From an uncultured Eubacterium sp. (lineage in GTDB: Bacteria > Bacillota > Clostridia > Lachnospirales > Lachnospiraceae): a stretch of 20,416 nucleotides of DNA. The notes under the pieces were generated by a model. That model saw only the letters and a list, made by a program, of their open reading frames with translations. It ran no database searches and was not told the DNA's origin. Position numbers and translations under genes: made by a program. Positions within the stretch are counted from its first letter, which is position 1. Each line of letters begins with the position of its first letter. The stretch spans positions 1 to 20,416 of the forward strand of contig CAJUBQ010000086.1 of the NCBI GenBank assembly GCA_910584595.1, in the 5' to 3' direction. Below, piece after piece: positions 14,821 to 20,416 of this stretch.

Positions 14821-16986
14821 ATGGACAAAGAATTATTTGAAGATAGAAAAAAAATGGTCTATGAATTCATCTGCGATGAACTGTATGTTCCGATGAAAAC
14901 AAAAGAAATGGCAATGGTTTTGCAAGTGCCAAAAAGTCAAAGGCCGCAGCTGCAGCAGGTGTTAGATGCGCTGGTGGATGAGCGCCGGATTGAAGTGTCA
15001 AAAAAAGGCAAATATGCAAAATGCCAGGGACATGCCCTGATTGGCGTGTATACAGGCAATGCCAGAGGTTTTGGTTTTGTTGCGGTAGAAGGAGAAGAGG
15101 AGGATTATTTTATCGCAGGAGAAAACCGTAATGGAGCTGTGCATATGGATCAGGTGCAAATACAGCAGATTCATGGGACAGGCGGCAAACGCAAAGAGGC
15201 GCAGGTTGTGCGGGTCATATCGCATGGGCTGAAAGAGCTGGTAGGCACGTATGAGGCGAGCCAGACATTTGGATTTGTCGTGCCGGATAATCAGAAGTTC
15301 GGACAGGATATTTTTATTGCCAAAGAGCATTCCCTCGGTGCGGTTTCCGGGCATAAGGTTGTTGTAGAGCTGACGAATTACGGAGAAAAAGGGAAAAAAC
15401 CTGAAGGAAAGATTATCGAAATTTTAGGACATCAGAATGATCCGGGGATTGATATTTTGTCGATTGTAAAAGACTTTGACCTGCCAATGGCGTTTTCTGA
15501 TAAATTGCTGCGGCAGGCGGTAAACGTGGCAAAAGATGTCAGTGAAGCAGACATGCAGGGGCGTAAAGATTTGAGGGACTGGCAGATGGTGACTATCGAC
15601 GGGGAAGACGCCAAAGATCTGGACGATGCGGTTTCCTGTGTGATGGAAGGAGACAATTACCGTCTGGGTGTGCATATTGCGGATGTGAGTAACTATGTAC
15701 AGGAGTATTCCGCACTGGACGTCGAGGCATTAAACCGTGGGACAAGCGTCTATCTTGTAGACCGTGTGATTCCTATGCTGCCGCATAAGCTGTCAAACGG
15801 AATCTGTTCGCTGAATGCCGGAGAAGACCGTCTGGCTTTAAGCTGTGTGATGCTCATAGACAAAAACGGAAAAGTGATCGATCATGAGATTGCAGAGACC
15901 GTCACCAATGTAGACCGCCGCATGAGCTATACGGCAGTGAAAAAGATTTTGGATGACCACGACGAAGCGCTTTGCCAGGAATATGAGCCGCTTGTGCCGA
16001 TGTTTGAACGTATGAAAGAGCTTGCGGCGCTGCTGCGGGGCAAACGGCAAAAACGCGGTTCGATTGATTTTGATTTTCCAGAGACAAAAATCATATTAGA
16101 TCAGCAAGGAAAGCCTGTTGAGATCAAACCATACGAACGCAATACGGCTACCAATCTGATCGAAGATTTTATGCTGATTGCAAATGAGACGGTGGCAGAA
16201 GATTTCTTCTGGCAGGAAGTGCCGTTTGTTTATCGTTCTCATCAGACGCCAGATCCGGAACGAATGAAAAAACTGGCAGCTTTTATTTCGAATTTTGGCT
16301 TTACGATCCATGGTGCGCGGGAGGATATTCATCCAAAGGAACTGCAAAAGCTCTTAGGAAATATCGCGGGCACGCCGCAGGAGGCTATGATTAGCCGTTT
16401 GACATTGCGCTCTATGAAGCGGGCAAATTATACGGTGGATTGTCTGGGGCATTTCGGACTGGCGACGCAGTATTATTGCCACTTTACATCGCCGATCCGC
16501 CGTTATCCGGATCTGCAGATTCACCGTATTATCAAAGATTGTCTGCGCGGGCGGATGAACGAGAAGCGGCAGATGCACTATGAAGCGATCCTGCCTGAGG
16601 TTGCAAAGCGCTCCAGTGAGATGGAACGACGTGCGGACGAGGCTGAACGGGAGACGGATAAGCTGAAAAAAACAGAGTATATGCAGGAGCGTATTGGAGA
16701 GACATTTGAAGGAGTGATTTCAAGCATTACATCATGGGGGATGTATGTGGAGCTTCCAAATACGATCGAGGGAATGATACATGTAACTGCATTGGCGGAT
16801 GATTACTACCATTATGATGAAGCCGCTTATGAGATGGTAGGTGAGACAGGCGGCAGAAGATTTAAGCTGGGCCAGACGATACAGGTTGTATGTGCATCTG
16901 TGAATAAATTTATGCGGACGATAGATTTTATACCGGTAGAGTTTATGGACGATTGGTTCGGCAGACCAGATCCATACAGTATGTAA
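14821..16986 (+). CDS. rnr: Ribonuclease R, 3'-5' exoribonuclease (721 aa)
   Basis: RNase R degrades structured RNA from the 3' end and cooperates with trans-translation to destroy faulty mRNA. The order is complete: winged-helix N-terminus (about 1-65), two cold-shock domains (about 70-235, with AKCQGHALIGVYTGNARGFG and the second at LVGTYEASQTFGFV), the RNB catalytic domain (about 245-570, with the acidic site DGEDAKDLDDAVS near 260 and GVHIADVSNYV), and an S1 domain (about 625-710, GETFEGVISSITSWGMYVEL). The length is usual for Firmicutes. The strongly basic tail of the E. coli enzyme is missing. AAAGGAAG precedes ATG at 14821. A TACAAT box at 14778-14783 with a weak -35 may drive it behind the secG terminator. 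smpB follows 12 bases after the stop. Confidence 0.97.
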   Translation: MDKELFEDRKKMVYEFICDELYVPMKTKEMAMVLQVPKSQRPQLQQVLDALVDERRIEVSKKGKYAKCQGHALIGVYTGNARGFGFVAVEGEEEDYFIAGENRNGAVHMDQVQIQQIHGTGGKRKEAQVVRVISHGLKELVGTYEASQTFGFVVPDNQKFGQDIFIAKEHSLGAVSGHKVVVELTNYGEKGKKPEGKIIEILGHQNDPGIDILSIVKDFDLPMAFSDKLLRQAVNVAKDVSEADMQGRKDLRDWQMVTIDGEDAKDLDDAVSCVMEGDNYRLGVHIADVSNYVQEYSALDVEALNRGTSVYLVDRVIPMLPHKLSNGICSLNAGEDRLALSCVMLIDKNGKVIDHEIAETVTNVDRRMSYTAVKKILDDHDEALCQEYEPLVPMFERMKELAALLRGKRQKRGSIDFDFPETKIILDQQGKPVEIKPYERNTATNLIEDFMLIANETVAEDFFWQEVPFVYRSHQTPDPERMKKLAAFISNFGFTIHGAREDIHPKELQKLLGNIAGTPQEAMISRLTLRSMKRANYTVDCLGHFGLATQYYCHFTSPIRRYPDLQIHRIIKDCLRGRMNEKRQMHYEAILPEVAKRSSEMERRADEAERETDKLKKTEYMQERIGETFEGVISSITSWGMYVELPNTIEGMIHVTALADDYYHYDEAAYEMVGETGGRRFKLGQTIQVVCASVNKFMRTIDFIPVEFMDDWFGRPDPYSM

Positions 16987-16998
16987 AAAGGAGACGAT

Positions 16999-17463
16999 AT
17001 GGGAAAGGAAAATTTTAAACTGATCGCCAATAATAAAAAGGCCAGACACGATTATTTTTTGGAAGAAAACTATGAATGCGGCATCAGTCTTCACGGTACG
17101 GAAGTAAAATCTCTGCGCCTGGGAAAATGCAGCATTAAAGAAGCGTTTGTGCATATTGAAAATGGGGAAGTTATCTTATACGGTATGCATATCAGTCCCT
17201 ACGAAAAAGGAAACATTTTTAATAAAGATCCGCTGCGTCCCAAAAAGCTGCTTTTGCATAAACGAGAGATTTTAAAGCTGCAGGGGCGCATCAAAGAAAA
17301 AGGATATACGATTGTGCCGGTACAGGTGTATTTGAAAGGGAGCTTTGTAAAAGTGCAGATTTCGCTTGCAAAAGGGAAAAAGCTGTATGATAAGAGACAG
17401 GATATTGCGAAAAAAGACGCAAGGCGAGAGGCGGAAAGGGATTTTAAGGTGCGCAATTTATAG
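16999..17463 (+). CDS. smpB: SsrA-binding protein SmpB (154 aa)
   Basis: SmpB binds tmRNA and brings it into stalled ribosomes for rescue and tagging. The beta-barrel core carries the family landmarks: NKKARHDYFLEENYECGISLHGTEVKSLR, SIKEAFVHIENGEV, HISPYEKGN, RPKKLLLHKREI and VPVQVYLKGSFVKVQI. The C-terminal tail KLYDKRQDIAKKDARREAERDF is the part that enters the mRNA channel. The length is normal. AAAAGGAG lies 7 bases before ATG. In many Firmicutes ssrA (tmRNA) follows directly. I looked for the tmRNA start and CCA-ending acceptor downstream and did not find them, so here the RNA partner is encoded elsewhere. Confidence 0.97.
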   Translation: MGKENFKLIANNKKARHDYFLEENYECGISLHGTEVKSLRLGKCSIKEAFVHIENGEVILYGMHISPYEKGNIFNKDPLRPKKLLLHKREILKLQGRIKEKGYTIVPVQVYLKGSFVKVQISLAKGKKLYDKRQDIAKKDARREAERDFKVRNL

Positions 17464-17474
17464 GAGAAAATAAA

Positions 17475-18128
17475 ATGCCGAAAAAGAAATATTATGCAGT
17501 AAAAAAAGGTGTGCAGACCGGGATTTTTGAGACGTGGGACGAGTGCAGGCGGATGGTGCATGGAGTTGCCGGCGCAGTATATAAAAGCTTTGCGGACAGG
17601 GAGGAAGCAGAGCAATATTTAAATGGGATGGCCGGTGGACAGCATGTGCTGCAGGAAACAACGGAGTCGGGCAATTGTCTCAAGGCATATGTAGACGGCA
17701 GTTTTGATAAAAAGATCAGACGGTATTCTTTTGGCTGTGTACTGATTGCTCCAGACGGAGAAATCTTTCGGGAATCCGGCAGCGGCAATGATCCAAAGTC
17801 GCTGGAGCTTCGTAATGTGACAGGGGAAATGTTAGGCGCGATGTTTGCAGTCAAATGGGCAATGAAGCATGGATATCAGGCAGTGGAGATTTGCTATGAT
17901 TATGCAGGCATTGAACAGTGGGCGACTCACGGCTGGCAGGCGAAAAATGATCTGACGAAACAGTATGCAGACTATATGGATCGTTGCCGGGAGCGTATAT
18001 TGATTTCATTTACAAAGATTGCGGCGCATACAGGAGACACATATAATGAAGAAGCCGATCAGCTTGCGAAGAAAGCTCTGACTGAAAAAGATGGGATCTC
18101 GCATATGCTGCTACAAGACCGGAATTAG
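17475..18128 (+). CDS. rnhA: Ribonuclease HI with N-terminal hybrid-binding domain (217 aa)
   Basis: Cleaves the RNA strand of RNA-DNA hybrids. Residues about 5-50 (YYAVKKGVQTGIFETWDEC...VYKSFADREEAEQYL) are the viroplasmin-like domain that grips the hybrid. The RNase H fold follows, with D74 (YVDGSF), E118 (TGEMLGA), D142 (CYDYAGI) and D195 (EEADQLAKKA) as the metal-binding residues and H185 (AHTGD) in the mobile loop, so the active site is complete. The ribosome binding site TAGGAG lies just before ATG 17475, 11 bases after smpB. The last 8-16 residues overlap, in another frame, the broken PD-(D/E)XK gene that follows, so the original 3' end may have been replaced. Confidence 0.93.
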   Translation: MPKKKYYAVKKGVQTGIFETWDECRRMVHGVAGAVYKSFADREEAEQYLNGMAGGQHVLQETTESGNCLKAYVDGSFDKKIRRYSFGCVLIAPDGEIFRESGSGNDPKSLELRNVTGEMLGAMFAVKWAMKHGYQAVEICYDYAGIEQWATHGWQAKNDLTKQYADYMDRCRERILISFTKIAAHTGDTYNEEADQLAKKALTEKDGISHMLLQDRN

Positions 18129-18733
18129 AGAATAAAAACCAGATTTATTCTGCTATGGTTGTGTATGGGCTTTTGGCATATGAAGATAAGTCCGTTTCGA
18201 TACCAAATAAGGAGCTGATGGATAAGTTTCAGGAACTATTGCTCAATCATGACAGTCTTGGATATGTCCATAGTCTTGCAAAAGAATCTGAAAAGATGCT
18301 TGCTGCGACGCTTGCAAAGGATACGGAAACAATGGCAAAAATTTTAAAATTTGCGCATGATACAGAATCTCCGATTTTTTCTTATAACAATGAAACGGAA
18401 CTGTCTGCAGTTGTGAATCTGGTATATCTTGCGGCAGGGGATAAATATCGTGTAGAGCGTGAGGATCAAGCAGGAGAAGGGTATGTGGACTTTATTTTTT
18501 ATCCGCAAGTATCTTCAGATGATGCGCTGATCCTTGAGTTAAAAGTAGATGCAACGCCAAAGCAGGCAGTCAGTCAGATTCAGAAACAAGGTTATGCGCT
18601 TCGCATAAAAGGGAAAATGGGAGAAAAGCAAAAGTATACAGGCAGAATTCTTGCAGTTGGAATCAGTTACAATAAAATACGAAAGAACATTCCTGTATTG
18701 TTGAAGAGCTTTGATTCAGAAAGGACAGGTTGA
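18101..18733 (+). pseudogene. 3' remnant of an AAA-ATPase-like / PD-(D/E)XK nuclease gene (DUF1703 type)
   Basis: Lachnospiraceae genomes carry many proteins of about 550 residues with an AAA-ATPase-like front (pfam09820) and a PD-(D/E)XK rear (PDDEXK_9, pfam08011). Here only the rear remains. From 18101 the frame reads AYAATRPELENKNQIYSAMV, then LAYEDKSVSIPNKELMDKF, FSYNNETELSAVVNLVYLA, the nuclease core YRVEREDQAGEGYVDFIFYP and LILELKVDATP (D and ExK catalytic residues present), and KYTGRILAVGISY near the end. Family similarity starts before the first ATG (18155), which has no ribosome binding site, and runs back into rnhA, where it stops abruptly. The ATPase part, roughly 350 residues, is lost. 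Expression is doubtful. The nuclease residues remain intact, so a trimmed product cannot be excluded. Confidence 0.8.
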
Positions 18734-18734
18734 A

Positions 18735-19556
18735 ATGAAGATAATAATTCTGATGGAAGATACATGCGGTGACCCATCCTGCCGTTATGAGCATGGACTG
18801 TCCGTATATGTGGAAACCAATCATCACAAAATATTAGTGGATACAGGCGCTACCGATGCATTAATACAAAACGCCAAAAAGCTGAATGTGAAGCTTACAG
18901 ACGTAGACACTGTAATTTTAAGCCACGGACATTACGATCATGCAGGCGGGATACCGGCATTTCATGCGCTGAATCCAAAGGCTGAGATTTATATGCAAAG
19001 ATCTGCCTGCGGGGATTACTATCATGGGGAGCGTTATATCGGAATCGATCAGTCAATAGCCGGATACGACTCTGTACGTATGCTGGACGGGGACTATCGC
19101 ATTGACGAAGAGCTGTTTTTGTTTGCAAATATTACCGGACGGAAATATTTTGCAAAAAGCAATCTTTTATTATCTAAAAAAATCGATGGACAAAAGGTAC
19201 AGGATCAGTTTGAGCATGAGCAGTGTTTAGTGATTTCACAAGATCAGGAAAATACGCTTATTTCCGGCTGTGCCCATAATGGCATTTTGAATATTTTAAA
19301 CAGGTACAAAGATTTTTATAAAAAACCGCCAAAAGTTGTGGTCAGCGGATTCCATATGATGAAAAAAGGAGAATATGATGATGAAGAAAAACAGATCATA
19401 TGCGAGACAGCCAAACAGTTGTGTACAAAAGAATGGGCGGATACGATATTTTATACCGGACACTGTACTGGGGAACAGGCGTATGCATGGATGAAGCCTT
19501 ATTTGGGAGACAGGCTTAGGAAGATTCATAGTGGCATGCAGGTGAATGGTTCTTAG
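18735..19556 (+). CDS. MBL-fold metallo-hydrolase, COG1237-like (273 aa)
   Basis: A metallo-beta-lactamase fold protein. The metal site is visible as SHGHYDHAGG (H64, H66, D68, H69), SGCAHNGI near residue 180 and FHM near 213, and TGHCTGEQAYAWMKPYL and KIHSGMQV form the C-terminal signature of the COG1237 group. That group includes a methanopterin-pathway enzyme (7,8-dihydropterin-6-methyl-4-(beta-D-ribofuranosyl)-aminobenzene-5'-phosphate synthase), but bacterial members are mostly uncharacterised, so no substrate is assigned. ATG 18735 (MKIIILMEDTCGD) is chosen over 18711 because AAAGGA lies upstream of it and the first eight residues of the longer form are not family-like. It begins one base after the end of the nuclease remnant and is followed by a large palindromic element. 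Confidence 0.88.
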   Translation: MKIIILMEDTCGDPSCRYEHGLSVYVETNHHKILVDTGATDALIQNAKKLNVKLTDVDTVILSHGHYDHAGGIPAFHALNPKAEIYMQRSACGDYYHGERYIGIDQSIAGYDSVRMLDGDYRIDEELFLFANITGRKYFAKSNLLLSKKIDGQKVQDQFEHEQCLVISQDQENTLISGCAHNGILNILNRYKDFYKKPPKVVVSGFHMMKKGEYDDEEKQIICETAKQLCTKEWADTIFYTGHCTGEQAYAWMKPYLGDRLRKIHSGMQVNGS

Positions 19557-19574
19557 TTCAGCGGGCAGAGTCAG

Positions 19575-19761
19575 TCTAAGGAACTGTATGTAAATAACTT
19601 AAAGCAGTTGCGCAGGATTTTTCTTCGAGAGCGCTGTTCAAAAATCAGGCGCATACCCTAAGGGGCACGCTGTAGCGGGCTATGTAACTGATTTTTGAAC
19701 AGCGCTCTCGGAGAAAAAGACAAGCAAATGGTTTAAGTTATTTACATACAGTTCCTTAGAA
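19575..19761. mobile_element. 187-bp hairpin element with 29-bp terminal inverted repeats, MITE-like
   Basis: Bases 19575-19603 are the exact reverse complement of 19732-19760. Inside, 19618-19648 pairs with 19688-19718 along 31 bases with one G-T pair. The centre (19649-19687) keeps partial symmetry (CATACCC versus GGGCTATG). The whole unit can fold into one long stem. It is bracketed by TCAG at 19571-19574 and at 19762-19765, a possible 4-bp target duplication. No reading frame fits inside. It lies between two convergent genes, 18 bases after the MBL stop and one base after the stop of the minus-strand regulator. The terminal sequence (GGAACTGTATGTAAATAAC) recalls ends of some clostridial IS256-type elements, but that link is from memory and weak. 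It may also end transcription from both sides. Confidence 0.8.
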
Positions 19762-20127
19762 TCAGGTGCTTTGCTGTTGGCGGATGCGTTCTTTTTCATG
19801 TTCCAGAATTTGCCGCACTATGTCCTGCCCAAACGAATCAAGAGCTTTAAAATCATATAAAAACGAAAGCTCCTCCTGGCTAAACGGCATGCTTTTGGTA
19901 TGCAGGCATTCATTTTCAATGGAAGCCGTCGGATGGTCAGTATGATAGATTTGACACAGAGCTACAAAGACATCTGCGTTTGGCATACTCAGGCCGCTTT
20001 CATAGCCATAGATTGTTTTCGGAGAGATATCTATATCGTATTGTTTTAACCGGCTGGCAGCCTGTTTGACAGATACATGGGATGTATATCTTAGTTGTTT
20101 CAGCATGGAAGCAATATTGTTACTCAT
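19762..20127 (-). CDS. XRE-family transcriptional regulator (121 aa)
   Basis: A small DNA-binding protein with a helix-turn-helix at about residues 5-65 (MLKQLRYTSHVSVKQAASRLKQY, ISPKTIYGYESGLSMPNADVF). The rest (PFSQEELSFLYDFKALDSFGQDIVRQILEHEKER) is a helical segment often seen after the HTH in Firmicutes regulators of this size, probably for dimerisation. AAGGAGA lies 7-8 bases before ATG (20127 to 20125). A promoter and two inverted repeats sit directly upstream and suggest control of its own gene. Its target and signal are unknown. It is transcribed toward the MBL gene and away from the structured RNA at the right edge. Confidence 0.9.
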   Translation of the reverse strand: MSNNIASMLKQLRYTSHVSVKQAASRLKQYDIDISPKTIYGYESGLSMPNADVFVALCQIYHTDHPTASIENECLHTKSMPFSQEELSFLYDFKALDSFGQDIVRQILEHEKERIRQQQST

Positions 20128-20130
20128 GAA

Positions 20131-20152
20131 AAGATCTCCTTATTCAGATCTT
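20131..20152. promoter_or_regulatory. Inverted repeat in the leader of the minus-strand XRE gene (possible operator)
   Basis: AAGATCT (20131-20137) and AGATCTT (20146-20152) form a 7-bp inverted repeat around an 8-base centre that includes the ribosome binding site. It abuts the -10 box. A second pair, CATGAAT (20160-20166) and ATTCATG (20185-20191), spans the -35 region. Either could bind the regulator encoded here. Confidence 0.45.
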
Positions 20153-20181
20153 ATCATAGCATGAATGGTGATTTCTGTAAA
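20153..20181 (-). promoter_or_regulatory. Promoter of the minus-strand XRE gene
   Basis: Read on the minus strand, TTTACA (20181-20176) and TATGAT (20158-20153) are separated by 17 bases. The start point would fall near 20146, leaving a leader of about 20 bases. Confidence 0.65.
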
Positions 20182-20213
20182 TATATTCATGAGAAGCGCC
20201 AGAACAGAAATCT

Positions 20214-20219
20214 TATAAT
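20214..20219 (+). promoter_or_regulatory. -10 box in front of the structured RNA region
   Basis: A perfect TATAAT lies about 7 bases before the expected start of a GC-rich structured segment. At 17 bases upstream the sequence is GAGAAG, a poor -35, so activity may need an activator or another signal. Confidence 0.45.
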
Positions 20220-20225
20220 AGTACT

Positions 20226-20416
20226 TTTTACGGGGTGGGGCAAGTAATAAAGCAACAGTTTAGGCATAGTGTTGCTTATGGGCCTCCCGGACGCCGGATG
20301 AGGGAATCGGCCCTGTCTCATTGTTCCGGTTTCCAGAACGTAAGAATCCCTAAGCATTCTGCATTTAAGTTGTGGCGCCGGACGGACGCGGCGCCTAATT
20401 CGCCCTGGCTTAACGC
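20226..20416 (+). ncRNA. Structured non-coding RNA, 3' end outside window (raiA motif tentatively)
   Basis: No coding frame is seen, but GC content rises sharply and stable helices follow one another. AAGCAACA (20250-20257) pairs with TGTTGCTT (20270-20277). GGGCC (20280-20284) pairs with GGCCC (20309-20313), and inside it TCCC (20285-20288) pairs with GGGA (20302-20305). GGCGCCG (20374-20380) pairs with CGGCGCC (20389-20395) around an 8-base loop. A TATAAT box lies just upstream. It is not tmRNA, RNase P RNA, SRP RNA or rRNA by their known conserved starts and cores. The opening GGGGCAAGTAATAA and the size suggest the raiA motif of Clostridia to me, but I cannot check the covariance model and the 3' part is missing. 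Confidence 0.5.

Noticed and set aside
20226..20416. tmRNA or RNase P RNA at the right edge
   Set aside because: The conserved 5' start and pseudoknot cores of those RNAs are not present in the visible part.
1..20416. CRISPR array, tRNA or rRNA genes
   Set aside because: No regularly spaced direct repeats and no cloverleaf or rRNA signature were seen on either strand.

Overview
The window looks like chromosomal DNA of a low-to-moderate GC Clostridia member, most likely a gut Lachnospiraceae. The reasons are a secG-rnr-smpB housekeeping block with purine-rich ribosome binding sites, an Rpn-type nuclease and a DUF1703-type PD-(D/E)XK remnant of the kinds common in that family, and the 3' end of a Tn916/Tn1549-like integrase at the left edge. 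No species-level marker is present.

Layout. Bases 1-165 are the C-terminus of a tyrosine integrase, so the left edge is probably the end of an integrated element. Bases 166-974 hold no gene but contain AT-rich DNA, a terminator-like hairpin, a 26-bp motif present twice in opposite orientation, and a perfect 26-bp inverted repeat just upstream of an XRE regulator. Bases 975-12841 form one tightly packed, same-strand surface-glycan locus: XRE regulator, GT4, GT2, Wzm-type permease, Wzt-type ATPase, a GT2-GT4 fusion, a GT2-HAD-(COG5610-like) fusion, a membrane-anchored SGNH-like protein, and an MBOAT acyltransferase split by a one-base frameshift. Bases 12924-14016 hold an Rpn-family nuclease with its own predicted promoter. 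Bases 14338-18128 hold secG, rnr, smpB and an RNase HI gene. Bases 18101-18733 are a 5'-truncated PD-(D/E)XK gene overlapping the 3' end of the RNase H gene. An MBL-fold hydrolase follows. A 187-bp, almost perfectly self-complementary element then sits between two convergent genes, the second being a minus-strand XRE regulator. From about 20226 to the window end there is a GC-rich, strongly structured sequence behind a TATAAT box, probably a non-coding RNA (raiA motif is my tentative guess).

How the genes fit together. The glycan locus has an ABC exporter but no Wzx flippase or Wzy polymerase, so it fits ABC-transporter-dependent export, in which a glycan is built on a lipid in the cytoplasm, exported by the Wzm/Wzt pair, and perhaps O-acylated outside by the MBOAT plus SGNH pair. 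Sugar-nucleotide synthesis genes and an initiating transferase are absent and must lie elsewhere. The frameshift in a G-run of the MBOAT gene raises the possibility that acylation is off in this isolate or phase-variable. secG-rnr-smpB is the usual Firmicutes order (protein export, RNA decay, trans-translation). The ssrA gene that often follows smpB was not found.
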